From positions 1-19,420 of the forward strand of contig DATCKG010000104.1 in the NCBI GenBank assembly GCA_036562385.1: DNA of 19,420 bases, in the 5' to 3' direction. This DNA is from DATCKG01 sp036562385 (GTDB taxonomy: Bacteria > Bacillota > Sulfobacillia > Symbiobacteriales > Symbiobacteriaceae). The notes under the pieces are model-generated. The model was not told the origin of the DNA, ran no database searches, and saw nothing but the letters and a program-made list of their open reading frames with translations. A program made the position numbers and the translations under genes. Shown piece after piece: positions 5,702 through 13,443 of this stretch (positions are counted from its first letter, which is position 1; each line of letters starts with the position of its first letter).

Positions 5702-6616
5702 ATGGGGAAGGGCTATCTGGCCATCGTCGCGGCCATGCTGATCTGGGGCAGCGTGGGCGTCGTGGCCCGGAAGGCCGGCCAGGATCCTCTGATCACCGTA
5801 ACCTACCGGGTCCTGTTCGGTGCCGCCGCCCTCATCGCGGCCCAACTGCTCCAGCGGGCGGTCCGGCAGGGGCCGAAGTCCGCATCCCGGCCGAAGCCGC
5901 GCCGGGGACTGCTTTTGTTCAGCGGGGCAGCGCTGGCGGCCAACTGGCTGTTCTTTTTCAAGGCGGTGGACACCACCAGCGTCTCGAACGCCGTTCTTTC
6001 CTATTATATGGCACCTGTGCTGGTGGCCCTGGCTTCGCCGCTGCTGCTCCACGAGCCGCTGGAGCGGCGGACCATCGCGGCCACGGCCCTGTCCCTGACG
6101 GGAATCGTCATCATGCTGTATCAGCCCGGGCAGCCGGTTCGTCCTGCGGACCTTCTCGGCATCGGTTACGGACTGGCGGCCGCCTGCTTTTATGCGATGG
6201 TGACGATCTGCGGGCGGTGGCTCCAGGAGATTCCGGCGCCCCGGCTGGTCCTGGTCCAGTGCCTCACCGCCGCGCTGGTGCTGGTACCGACGGTCCTGTG
6301 GCAGGGCGCCCCCGGAAGCCCCGGAGCGCTTGCGGCGCTGGCCGTACCACCTCAGTCCCTGGTGCTCCTCGCCCTGATGGGCGTGGTTCACACGGCCCTG
6401 GCCCTGATCCTGTACTTTCAGGGGCTCCGAAGCGTCAAGGTCCAGCACGTCGGTGTGCTGGCCTACCTGGACCCGGTCAGTGCGATTCTCTTTGCCTTCC
6501 TCTTCTTGGGGGAGATTCCCTCGCCCGCATCCCTTATCGGCGGCCTTCTGGTCCTGAGCGGCTCCGCGCTGCTGCTCCGAAAAGGCCGGGCGGCCAGGAC
6601 ACAGCAGGTGGCATAG
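5702..6616 (+). CDS. EamA/DMT-superfamily membrane transporter
   Basis: A 304-residue integral membrane protein of the drug/metabolite transporter (EamA) family. The start is the ATG at 5702, seven bases after GGGGAGG (5688-5694). Seen: two tandem EamA repeats, about ten hydrophobic helices in all. The first repeat opens GYLAIVAAMLIWGSVGVVAR (~4-23), with the AANWLFFFKAVDTTSVSNA segment typical of the family near residues 79-97. The second begins at DLLGIGYGLAAACFYAM and includes HTALALILYFQGLR and the ending SAILFAFLFLGEIPSPASLI. Members export amino acids or other small metabolites; the substrate cannot be told from sequence. The 2H phosphoesterase gene begins 30 bases after its stop, so the two are probably cotranscribed. 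The divergent coat operon starts 181 bases upstream. Confidence 0.92.
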   Translation: MGKGYLAIVAAMLIWGSVGVVARKAGQDPLITVTYRVLFGAAALIAAQLLQRAVRQGPKSASRPKPRRGLLLFSGAALAANWLFFFKAVDTTSVSNAVLSYYMAPVLVALASPLLLHEPLERRTIAATALSLTGIVIMLYQPGQPVRPADLLGIGYGLAAACFYAMVTICGRWLQEIPAPRLVLVQCLTAALVLVPTVLWQGAPGSPGALAALAVPPQSLVLLALMGVVHTALALILYFQGLRSVKVQHVGVLAYLDPVSAILFAFLFLGEIPSPASLIGGLLVLSGSALLLRKGRAARTQQVA

Positions 6617-6646
6617 CGAACCTAGAGGTAAGGGAGCTGACTTGCC

Positions 6647-7180
6647 ATGACCAAACCTGTCTACGCGTACGGCGTGGTCATCTTGCCGCCCCCTGACCTC
6701 TACCGGGAACTGATGGATCTGCGCAAACAGCATCCGCTGCTTCGGTCCGTGGTGCCGCCGCACATCACCGTAAAGTCGCCTTTCCTCTTTCGCCAGACCG
6801 GCGCCCGGGTCGTGGAACAACTGGAGGCCACCTGTGAACGCTGGAAGCCCTTCGAAATCCGTCTGGGCGGGCTGGGCGTGTTTCAGGACTCGATCTTGTA
6901 CGTGCGGGTGGACAAATCGGAGGAGCTGACCAAGCTCCATCTCGAGATTGTGGAGGCGCTGGATGGCTACGTGGAGACCCTTTCGGACCGGTACGACGGC
7001 AACCAGTACACGCCGCACCTGACCATCGCCGACCGGCTCACTCCGGAAGAGCTCATCCAGGCCAAGCAGATCCTGAAAGGAGTCCGCCTGCGGCGCCGCT
7101 TCACCGTCGATCGCATCCACCTGCTCCGGGGCAGGGGCCGGTGGGACCTCACCCATACGTTCATGCTGGGGCCCACATAA
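6647..7180 (+). CDS. 2'-5' RNA ligase / 2H phosphoesterase family protein
   Basis: A 177-residue member of the 2H phosphoesterase superfamily, the group including 2'-5' RNA ligase and Bacillus YjcG. The start is the ATG at 6647, ten bases after AGGGAG. Seen: the two signature H-x-T motifs, PPHITVKSPF (His39, Thr41) and TPHLTIADR (His124, Thr126), which together form the active site in this fold. Family enzymes act on 2'-5' or cyclic phosphodiester bonds in RNA or nucleotides; the true substrate of this type in Firmicutes is not established. It has no membrane segment and is cytoplasmic. It follows the EamA gene closely and ends just before the strong hairpin at 7186-7218, so it is the last gene of that operon. 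Confidence 0.9.
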   Translation: MTKPVYAYGVVILPPPDLYRELMDLRKQHPLLRSVVPPHITVKSPFLFRQTGARVVEQLEATCERWKPFEIRLGGLGVFQDSILYVRVDKSEELTKLHLEIVEALDGYVETLSDRYDGNQYTPHLTIADRLTPEELIQAKQILKGVRLRRRFTVDRIHLLRGRGRWDLTHTFMLGPT

Positions 7181-7185
7181 CTCGT

Positions 7186-7218
7186 GAAGGGGCTCGGGCT
7201 GCAGGCCCGAGCCCCTTC
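7186..7218. terminator. Strong bidirectional terminator hairpin
   Basis: A perfect 14-bp stem (7186-7199 with 7205-7218) with a TGCAG loop lies between the convergent 2H phosphoesterase and small membrane protein genes, six bases after one stop and 17 before the other. There is no long T tract on either side (only TTT at 7228-7230 on the plus strand), so efficiency is uncertain, but placement and stability fit a shared terminator. Confidence 0.7.
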
Positions 7219-7235
7219 AAGCCGTTTGCCATCCG

Positions 7236-7511
7236 TTACGCCCAGAACGTCCGGCCCATCCACCAACCCAGGGCCAGGAGGATCACCAGCGAGATCAGCT
7301 CCGCCGCCGCTCGCTCGCTGAGATCCAGCCGGTCTCTCTTCCGGTCGCGTCCTCTGAGCACCGCCAAAGCCGGTCCTACGGTCATCACCGTCACGATGTA
7401 GGTCACGGTGGTCGGCCATCCCGCCAGGACTTCACCCAGCCATGCCACGGCCACCGAGGATGCAAAGCTGGCGCTTACAATCACGAGAATTTCGAAGAAA
7501 ATCGGGTTCAA
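7236..7511 (-). CDS. Small hypothetical membrane protein
   Basis: A 91-residue hydrophobic protein that I do not recognise. The start is a TTG at 7511 with GGAGG seven bases upstream; another TTG eight codons earlier overlaps that site and is less likely. Seen: three probable membrane segments, at ~3-25 (FFEILVIVSASFASSVAVAW), ~32-51 (TYIVTVMTVGPALAVL) and ~70-88 (LISLVILLALGWWMG). They are separated by a short basic, charged loop (RGRDRKRDRLDLSERAAAE). By the positive-inside rule that loop is probably cytoplasmic. It is the last gene of the epimerase-rlmD operon, 49 bases after the rlmD stop. The clean ribosome binding site, consistent membrane pattern and place before a terminator support a real gene. 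Confidence 0.7.
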   Translation of the reverse strand: MNPIFFEILVIVSASFASSVAVAWLGEVLAGWPTTVTYIVTVMTVGPALAVLRGRDRKRDRLDLSERAAAELISLVILLALGWWMGRTFWA

Positions 7512-7560
7512 GGCACTTCCTCCACGCCACGGCAAATGGATTGGCTTGCTTCATCTTCGG

Positions 7561-9003
7561 TTATTTTACCTCCGGTATCGGGCGTGTGGAACCTTCCGTT
7601 GCGCGCCGGGTAAGGCCCTCTATCTTCGATACCAGCGCCACGCACTCCACATGGGCGGTATGCGGAAACATATCCACCGGCTGAACCTCCACCGTTCGGT
7701 AGCCCAGTTCCTGCAAGATCCCCAGATCCCGGGCCAGGCTCGCCGGATTGCACGACACGTAGACGATCCGCCGGGGCCCCATCTGGGCCATGGCCTCCAG
7801 CACCGGCCGGTCGCACCCTTTCCGGGGCGGGTCCACCACGATCACATCCGCCCGGATCCCCTTCCGGGCCAACTCCGGCATCGTTTCCGCCGCATCGCCG
7901 CAGATAAACCGGGCATTGCCGATGCCGTTTCGCCGGGCGTTCTCCCGGGCGTCGTCGATGGCCTCGGGCACCACCTCGATGCCGATGACCTCCCGGGCCT
8001 GCCGGGCCAAAAAGAGCGAAATGGTGCCGATCCCGCAGTAGACGTCCAGCACCGTCTCGGCACCGGTCAGCCCCGCGTACTCCAGGGCCTTGCCGTACAG
8101 CACCTCCGTCTGGGCCGGGTTCACCTGAAAGAAGGAGACCGGCGAAATGGCAAAGACCAGATCCCCGATGCGGTCGAGGATATGGTCCCTTCCGGCCAGC
8201 ACCCGGTTCTCCCGCCCCAGGACCACGTTGGTCCGCTCGGGGTTGATGTTCTGCACCACGCTGACCACGGCGGGGACTCGTTCCATCAAGTCCGCAGCCA
8301 GGCGGCGCCCATGGGGAAAGGCCGGCCCATTGGTCACCAGCACCGCCATGGCCTCCCCGGTGTGCCGACCTACCCGGACCAGGACATGGCGCAAGATCCC
8401 CTGGTGACGCACTTCATCGTAGATGGGGATCTGGTACCGCTGGGCCAGTTCTTTCACCGTCCGCATGATCTCGTTGCCCAGGGGATGCTGGATGTGACAC
8501 TGGTCGATGTCGACGATCCGATGGGTCCCGGGAGCGAAAAAGCCCGCGATGACCCGGCCTCCCCTGAACCCCACGGGGAACTGCGCCTTGTTCCGGTACT
8601 CCCAGGGGTCGTCCATCCCCAGGGTGGGATGGACCGGCACCTCTTCCAGCTTCCCCAGCCGCCGCAGGGCTTCCACCACCTGCTGTCGCTTCAGCCGCAG
8701 CTGTTCCGGGTAGGCAATGACCTGCAGCGGGCAGCCGCCGCACTCCCCCACCGCCGGGCAGCGTGCCGCAACCCGATGGGGCGAAGGAACCGCCACCTGC
8801 CGAAGCGCTGCCCGGGCGTAGTTTTTCTTCACTTCGGTAATCCGGACCTCCACCTGGTCACCGGGCACGCCGCCGGGCACAAAAACCGTAAAGCCCTCCC
8901 AGCGCCCCACTCCCTCGCCGCTGTGTCCGAGGTCCTCCACCGTCAGGGTGACCATCTGCCCCGACGCCAGCGGCGGTGTTCTGTCTGTATGGTTCGTGCT
9001 CAT
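7561..9003 (-). CDS. rlmD: 23S rRNA (uracil-C5)-methyltransferase, RlmD/RumA type
   Basis: A 480-residue RumA-family enzyme that uses S-adenosylmethionine to methylate C5 of uracil in 23S rRNA (U1939 in E. coli numbering; the Bacillus homologue RlmCD also modifies U747). Seen in order: an N-terminal TRAM RNA-binding domain (~12-70); iron-sulfur cluster cysteines 82, 88, 91 and 169; the SAM-binding motif VLDVYCGIGTISL (~318-330); DPPRKGCD (~391-398); the catalytic Cys418 in SCNPASLARD; and the proton-abstracting Glu453 near the end. The start is the ATG at 9003. It overlaps the epimerase stop in ATGA, which implies translational coupling. The length is normal. It is the middle gene of the epimerase-rlmD-small membrane protein operon. 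One versus two target uridines cannot be decided from sequence. Confidence 0.93.
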   Translation of the reverse strand: MSTNHTDRTPPLASGQMVTLTVEDLGHSGEGVGRWEGFTVFVPGGVPGDQVEVRITEVKKNYARAALRQVAVPSPHRVAARCPAVGECGGCPLQVIAYPEQLRLKRQQVVEALRRLGKLEEVPVHPTLGMDDPWEYRNKAQFPVGFRGGRVIAGFFAPGTHRIVDIDQCHIQHPLGNEIMRTVKELAQRYQIPIYDEVRHQGILRHVLVRVGRHTGEAMAVLVTNGPAFPHGRRLAADLMERVPAVVSVVQNINPERTNVVLGRENRVLAGRDHILDRIGDLVFAISPVSFFQVNPAQTEVLYGKALEYAGLTGAETVLDVYCGIGTISLFLARQAREVIGIEVVPEAIDDARENARRNGIGNARFICGDAAETMPELARKGIRADVIVVDPPRKGCDRPVLEAMAQMGPRRIVYVSCNPASLARDLGILQELGYRTVEVQPVDMFPHTAHVECVALVSKIEGLTRRATEGSTRPIPEVK

Positions 9004-10001
9004 CGCTTCCTGTGCTCCTCCAGCCAGGCGTACGTCTCCTGCAGGGCCTCCCTCATGGGAGTAGGCTCGATTCCCAGTTCCGTCCTGGTCTTCTCGCCGC
9101 TGACCAGCCAGGGGCTCGTCCAGTTGCGAATCTCGTGGGGATGCACCGGCCCTGGCCTGCGCAGCAGCAGCCGGCTGAGCCCGTTTACCAGGGCTGCGGC
9201 GCCCAGCAAGACCGGAATCGGCATGGCAAACCCGGGCGCCCGCCCCCGACCCACTTCCGCGGCCAGCCGCAGAAGTTCCCCCTGGGTCAGGTTCGGGCCC
9301 ACCAGGTTGTAGATCTCCCCCGACCGGCCCTTTTCCATCGCGGCCAGCATCCCCCGCACCACATCCCGGACGAACACCAGGTTGACGGGGATCTGCTCCG
9401 AGCCCAGGAAAAAGGGCAGTTTCCGCTGCTGCACCATCCGGAGCAGCGTGTTGAGCCCCTCGGGATCCCCGGGGCCGAACACCGCGGACGGCCGGACCAC
9501 CACCACTTCCATGCCGGCGGAGCAGTAGGAGAGCACCACCTCTTCCTGCTCCCGCTTGGTGCGCCCGTAGGCATCCGGCAGCGGCTGAGGCGGATCGGCT
9601 TCGGTCCGGGGGCGCATCCGCCCGTCCGGGCCGGTCACTGCGGGCCCGCCCGCCGCGACGGACGAGACATGAACCACCCGCCGGACGCCGGCCCGCCGGC
9701 AGGCCTCCATGAGGTTCCGGGTGCCCTCCACGTTCACCCGGTGGGCCGCCGGATAATCGGCCCGGAAGCAGATCCACGACGCGAGGTGGTAGACCCGCTG
9801 AACGCCCGCGGCCGCCCGGTCCAGGCTGGCCGGATCCAGCAAGTCGCCCTCGGCCAGATCCAGCCGCTCCAGCAGCGGCCCGTACACCGACGCCGCCTTC
9901 TCCCGGCGCCGGACCAGCAGGCGGACCGTCTCTTCCCGGGCCAGCAGGCTCCGGACCAACTGCTCACCGATGAAGCCTGTCCCGCCTGTCACCAGAATCA
10001 C
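9000..10001 (-). CDS. NAD-dependent epimerase/dehydratase (extended SDR)
   Basis: A 333-residue extended short-chain dehydrogenase/reductase. The start is a GTG at 10001 behind GGGAGGAGGGA; longer in-frame starts precede the nucleotide-binding motif with unrelated sequence. Seen: Rossmann motif VTGGTGFIG (~4-12), YHLAS (~71-75), the Ser113/Ser114 strand VVHVSSVAA, catalytic Tyr145 and Lys149 (YGRTK), VVRPSAVFGPGD, and IYNLVGPNLT in the C-terminal part. The layout resembles dihydroflavonol reductase/hopanoid-associated sugar epimerase-like members; the substrate (nucleotide sugar, sterol-like or other) is not shown. It is the first gene of the operon with rlmD, with a four-base overlap, and has its own promoter (10070-10098). 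It stands where many Firmicutes carry other genes between gatB and rlmD. Confidence 0.88.
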   Translation of the reverse strand: MILVTGGTGFIGEQLVRSLLAREETVRLLVRRREKAASVYGPLLERLDLAEGDLLDPASLDRAAAGVQRVYHLASWICFRADYPAAHRVNVEGTRNLMEACRRAGVRRVVHVSSVAAGGPAVTGPDGRMRPRTEADPPQPLPDAYGRTKREQEEVVLSYCSAGMEVVVVRPSAVFGPGDPEGLNTLLRMVQQRKLPFFLGSEQIPVNLVFVRDVVRGMLAAMEKGRSGEIYNLVGPNLTQGELLRLAAEVGRGRAPGFAMPIPVLLGAAALVNGLSRLLLRRPGPVHPHEIRNWTSPWLVSGEKTRTELGIEPTPMREALQETYAWLEEHRKR

Positions 10002-10069
10002 GCTGCTCCCTCCTCCCGTCGGGGCTCTGCCCCATGCTCCAAGGCCATGCGCATGCCTGCACTGCCACA

Positions 10070-10098
10070 AATGTACATGGTAGTCCCATAAATGTCCA
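10070..10098 (-). promoter_or_regulatory. Sigma-A-type promoter of the epimerase-rlmD operon
   Basis: On the minus strand TGGACA (10098-10093) and TACATT (10075-10070) are separated by 17 bases, giving a start near 10063 and a leader of about 60 bases before the GTG at 10001. The -35 box matches consensus at five of six positions and lies inside a perfect palindrome (10094-10108). Confidence 0.65.
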
Positions 10099-10108
10099 CG
10101 CCGTGGAC
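10094..10108. promoter_or_regulatory. Perfect 15-bp palindrome over the -35 box (candidate operator)
   Basis: GTCCACG (10094-10100) and CGTGGAC (10102-10108) are perfect inverted repeats around one C. The site overlaps the -35 box of the epimerase operon promoter, so a dimeric regulator bound here would block polymerase. There is no T tract next to it, which argues against a terminator. The regulator is unknown. Confidence 0.5.
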
Positions 10109-10166
10109 CACCCCGAAAGAGGCGCCTGAAGCAGTGGCTGCCCCATCCCCCAGAACGGAGGCGGGC

Positions 10167-11795
10167 TTACGGCAGGAGGCTGACCATCACCTGAGCCAGC
10201 ACGATCTTGGCCACCATGGCCAGCGGATAGACGGTGGCGTACCCCACGTTCGGCAGGTCGTTGCCCGCCTCATCCAGGGCAAACCCCAGCGTGGCGGGCT
10301 GCGTCTGCACTCCCGCCAGCATGCCGGTAAGAAGCCCCATGGGGATCTTCAGCCAGCGGTAGCCCGCGTAAAGCATCGCCCAGGCCACCGCCAGCGTGAT
10401 GGCGAAACAGACGGCCAGCAAGATCCATCCCTGTGCACCGGCCAGTTCCTGGGCAAAGGCGTAGCCCGACCGGGTCCCCACGGCCGCCAGGAAGATGGTA
10501 AGCCCAATTTGCCGGAGCAGCAGGTTCGCGCTGTACGGCAGCGACCAGACCAGCGGCCCGGTCCGCCGCAGCGAACCGAGGATGAGGGCGGCGATCAGCG
10601 GGCCGCCAGCCAGGCCCAGCTTCACCGTGATGCCTCCGGGCAGCGGGATGGGCACCAACCCCAGCCCGATGCCCAGAGCCATGCCCAGGCCCAGGGTGGT
10701 GACGTCGATCTCGGAAATCGCCCGGTACGAGTCGCCCAACAGCTTGATCACCCGGTCCATGCGCCCCCGCCGGGTCAGAACCCGAACCCGGTCGCCCAGC
10801 TCCAGGGCCAGATCCGCATGGGGCAGAAGCTGTGCGTCGCCGCGCCACACCCGGGTGACCACGGCGCCATAGCGGTGGGTCAGCTGCAGTTCCCTGAGGG
10901 TGCGGCCCACGACGTCGGGGTTGGAGACGAAGATCCGCCGCACGTCCACCTCGGACCGGTCCAAATGCGCCTCCTTTTCACTGACAGTGCCCAAGCATGC
11001 GGCCACCCGCTGCAGTTCCTCCACCGGCCCCACCGCGGTCACCAGGTCGCCCCGCTGCAGCCGGCTCTCGGATTGGGCGACGCTTGCGTGCCCTCCCCGC
11101 ACAATCCGGCCGAAGACCACGCGGAAGCCATGGGTAGCCACCAGTTCCTGCAGGGTCCGGCCCACCGCTTCATCCCGCTGCACCTGGATCGTCCAGCGGG
11201 TGATCGCCGGCGATACGCCGGTCAGTCCTTTCAGAGTGCGGGCTTCCGCCGCGTAGTCCACGCGGAAGAACCGCTGGGCAAAGTAGATCGCCAGAATCAC
11301 GCCCAGCACACTGGCAGGATAGGCGATCGAGTAGCCAACCACTGGATCGGTGACCTGGTCCGCGGCCCCGGTGCGGGTCAGGTACTCCACCACCGTCGCC
11401 AGGGCCGGGGTATTGGTCAGAACCCCCGTGAACAGGCCCGTGGTGGTGGCCGGCGACAGCTTCAGCAACACGTGGGGAATGACCAGGAGCACCGCGCACA
11501 GCAGGATGATGCCGATGGTCAGCAGGGAGTATGTGACGCCCCGGCCGCGAAAGGAACGCAAAAAGCCGGGACCGCTGGTCAGTCCCACGCAGTAGACAAA
11601 CAGCGCCAGGCCAAACTGGTAGACAATCTCAGGCAACTCCAGGGTGGGGGCCAGGGCGCCAAAGGCCAGCCCCACAAAGAGGACAGCGGCCACCCCCAGG
11701 TGGACGCCGCCGATTTTCAGCCTCCCCGCCATATAGCCCAGGCCGGAGATGAGAAAGAGCAGAAGCAATGGGTTGTTGTGTAAGACGTCAAGCAC
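10167..11795 (-). CDS. AspT/YidE-family transporter with two TrkA_C domains
   Basis: A 542-residue membrane protein of the aspartate:alanine exchanger (AspT/YidE/YbjL) family. The start is the GTG at 11795, 11 bases after GGAGG (11811-11807). A TTG at 11846 is almost at the predicted transcription start and is rejected. Seen: the N-terminal membrane block (~8-165), beginning NPLLLLFLISGLGYMAGR and including LFVYCVGLTSGPGFL and FTGVLTNTPALATVV. Two central TrkA_C-like cytoplasmic domains follow (~185-270 and ~275-355; VGRTLQEL and VGRTLREL). A second membrane block (~360-540) contains LGLGMALGIGLGLVPIPLPG and GLLTGMLAGVQTQPATL. AspT itself swaps aspartate for alanine beside a decarboxylase, but no decarboxylase is here and most relatives have unknown substrates. 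It has its own promoter, and 165 bases separate it from the epimerase. Confidence 0.9.
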   Translation of the reverse strand: MLDVLHNNPLLLLFLISGLGYMAGRLKIGGVHLGVAAVLFVGLAFGALAPTLELPEIVYQFGLALFVYCVGLTSGPGFLRSFRGRGVTYSLLTIGIILLCAVLLVIPHVLLKLSPATTTGLFTGVLTNTPALATVVEYLTRTGAADQVTDPVVGYSIAYPASVLGVILAIYFAQRFFRVDYAAEARTLKGLTGVSPAITRWTIQVQRDEAVGRTLQELVATHGFRVVFGRIVRGGHASVAQSESRLQRGDLVTAVGPVEELQRVAACLGTVSEKEAHLDRSEVDVRRIFVSNPDVVGRTLRELQLTHRYGAVVTRVWRGDAQLLPHADLALELGDRVRVLTRRGRMDRVIKLLGDSYRAISEIDVTTLGLGMALGIGLGLVPIPLPGGITVKLGLAGGPLIAALILGSLRRTGPLVWSLPYSANLLLRQIGLTIFLAAVGTRSGYAFAQELAGAQGWILLAVCFAITLAVAWAMLYAGYRWLKIPMGLLTGMLAGVQTQPATLGFALDEAGNDLPNVGYATVYPLAMVAKIVLAQVMVSLLP

Positions 11796-11853
11796 GGTAT
11801 AGGTAACCTCCAATAACCATAGTGAAGCCGGAAGGCTATTTCGCAATGCATTA

Positions 11854-11883
11854 ATTCTAGTCTACCGACCTCGCCATCCGCAA
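11854..11883 (-). promoter_or_regulatory. Promoter of the AspT-type transporter gene
   Basis: On the minus strand TTGCGG (11883-11878) and TAGAAT (11859-11854) are 18 bases apart. A start near 11847 gives a leader of ~50 bases before the GTG at 11795. The -10 box matches five of six positions; the -35 box only three. It lies just past the gat operon terminator. Confidence 0.55.
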
Positions 11884-11922
11884 GCTTATCCCGCTCCTCT
11901 CCCCTTCAGACCGGCCCGGCCC

Positions 11923-11961
11923 AAAAAAAAAAAGGAGGCTCCCCCTGGCGGAGGGGGAGCC
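11923..11961 (-). terminator. Strong intrinsic terminator of the gatCAB operon
   Basis: GGCTCCCCC (11937-11945) pairs with GGGGGAGCC (11953-11961) around a 7-base loop. On the minus strand it is followed by TCC and then eleven Ts (complement of 11923-11933). It begins 9 bases after the gatB stop. Confidence 0.96.
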
Positions 11962-11970
11962 GTTTTCTGC

Positions 11971-13440
11971 TCACTCGCGGGTCTGCTTCTCCAGGGCTTC
12001 CAGCACCAGCTTGGCCGCCAGCTGCGGGTTAGCCCGCCCCCGGGTGGCTTTCATGATCTGGCCCACAAACCACTGGGCAGCGCGCTGCTGTCCAGCCTTC
12101 CAGTCCTCCACCACCTTCGGGTTGGCGGCCACCACTTCCATGGCCAGCCGGGCCAGTTCGCCCTCATCAGCCACCTGGCTGAGGCCTTCCTCCTTCACGA
12201 TGGTCTCCGCGTCCTTCCCCGTATCCACCATCTTTTCGAAGACCACCTTGGCGATCTTGCTGGAGATGGTCCCCTTCCCCATGAGCTTCAGCATGCCGAC
12301 GAACTGCTCCGGAGTCACAGGGATCTGATCGGGCCCCAGGCCCCTGGCGTTCATGATCCGGTTCAGTTCGTTGATCTGCCAGTTGGCGATGGTCTTGGCG
12401 TGCTCCTTGCCGGCCAGCCGCACGGCCTCATCGAACCACTGGGCAAACTCCCGCTCGGCCACGATCAGGGAAGCGTCGTAAGCCGGCAGGCCGTACTCCC
12501 GGGTCAGCCGCTCCAGGATCGAGTCAGGCAGTTCCGGCAGGCTCCGCCGAATCTCCTCCACATCCTCGGGGCTCAGCACCACCGGGGGCAAGTCGGGCTC
12601 CGGGAAGTACCGGTAATCCTCGGCCTGTTCCTTGGTGCGCAGGGTCACCGACGTGCCCTTGGCATCCTGCCAGGACCGGGTCTCCTGCTCCACCTGTCCC
12701 CCGGCCTCCAGGATGGCAATCTGCCGCCTGACCTCATGCTCGATGGCCCGGACCGCTGCCGAGAAGGAGTTGATGTTCTTCATCTCGGTGCGAGTGCCGA
12801 ACTCCGAGGATCCCGCGGGCCGCACGGAGATGTTGATGTCGCACCGCATGGAGCCCTCTTCCATCTTCACATCGCTGACGCCGGCGTACTTCATGATGGA
12901 GCGCAGCTTTGTAAGGAACGCCAGCGCCTCCTCCGCCGACCGGATGTCCGGCTCCGTGACGATCTCGATCAGGGGCACCCCGGCCCGGTTGAGGTCCACC
13001 AGCGAGGTTTCGGCGCTGGCCACGTCGTCGCCGGCATGGACCAGTTTCCCGGCGTCGTTCTCCAGGTGGATCCGGTTTATGCGGATCCGCTTGCGGGTGC
13101 CGTCCTTCAGCGTGATTTCCACCCAACCGTTGCGGCACAGCGGCAAGTCGTACTGGCTGATCTGATAGTTGGAGGGGTTGTCCGGGTAGAAGTAGTTCTT
13201 GCGGTCAAACTTGGAGTAGCGCGCGATCTCGCAGTTGAGGGCAAGGCCGGCCTTGACCGCATAACGCAGGGCCTCCGCGTTCAGCACCGGCAGGGCCCCC
13301 GGCAGCGCCAGGCAGACCGGGCAGACGTTGGTGTTCGGCTCCGCGCCAAACTCGTTTTTGCACGAACACCAGACCTTGGTCTTGGTGGAAAGCTCCACGT
13401 GGACCTCCAGGCCAATCACGCTCTCCCACTGGGTCGCCAT
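11971..13440 (-). CDS. gatB: Asp-tRNA(Asn)/Glu-tRNA(Gln) amidotransferase subunit B
   Basis: A 489-residue GatB, of the usual length. It binds misacylated Glu-tRNA(Gln) or Asp-tRNA(Asn), phosphorylates the acid with ATP, and uses ammonia from GatA to make the amide. The start is the ATG at 13440. Seen: opening WESVIGLEVHVELSTKTK, zinc-site cysteines 25, 27, 40 and 43 (CSC and CPVC), the catalytic cradle with YFYPDNPSNYQISQYD and the NRAGVPLIEIVTEPD segment, and the C-terminal helical and YqeY-like tail (LMGKGTISSKIAKVV, then NPQLAAKLVLEAL) that recognises tRNA. It follows gatA by three bases and is the last gene before the terminator. Its presence suggests that at least Gln-tRNA is made by the indirect route. 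Confidence 0.97.
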   Translation of the reverse strand: MATQWESVIGLEVHVELSTKTKVWCSCKNEFGAEPNTNVCPVCLALPGALPVLNAEALRYAVKAGLALNCEIARYSKFDRKNYFYPDNPSNYQISQYDLPLCRNGWVEITLKDGTRKRIRINRIHLENDAGKLVHAGDDVASAETSLVDLNRAGVPLIEIVTEPDIRSAEEALAFLTKLRSIMKYAGVSDVKMEEGSMRCDINISVRPAGSSEFGTRTEMKNINSFSAAVRAIEHEVRRQIAILEAGGQVEQETRSWQDAKGTSVTLRTKEQAEDYRYFPEPDLPPVVLSPEDVEEIRRSLPELPDSILERLTREYGLPAYDASLIVAEREFAQWFDEAVRLAGKEHAKTIANWQINELNRIMNARGLGPDQIPVTPEQFVGMLKLMGKGTISSKIAKVVFEKMVDTGKDAETIVKEEGLSQVADEGELARLAMEVVAANPKVVEDWKAGQQRAAQWFVGQIMKATRGRANPQLAAKLVLEALEKQTRE

Positions 13441-13443
13441 GGC

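Noticed and set aside
9964..10146. Sixty-codon minus-strand open frame between the AspT-type gene and the epimerase
   Set aside because: It spans the promoter and overlaps the epimerase start in another frame, shows no family features and has no ribosome site.
10092..11783. Long plus-strand open frame opposite the AspT-type gene
   Set aside because: It is a shadow frame caused by high GC; its product is low-complexity, rich in Gln, His, Gly and Arg, with no recognisable domain, and the opposite strand encodes a clear membrane transporter.
11796..11846. Longer AspT-type protein starting at the TTG at 11846
   Set aside because: The predicted transcription start is near 11847, no ribosome site precedes the TTG, and GGAGG at 11811-11807 serves the GTG at 11795.
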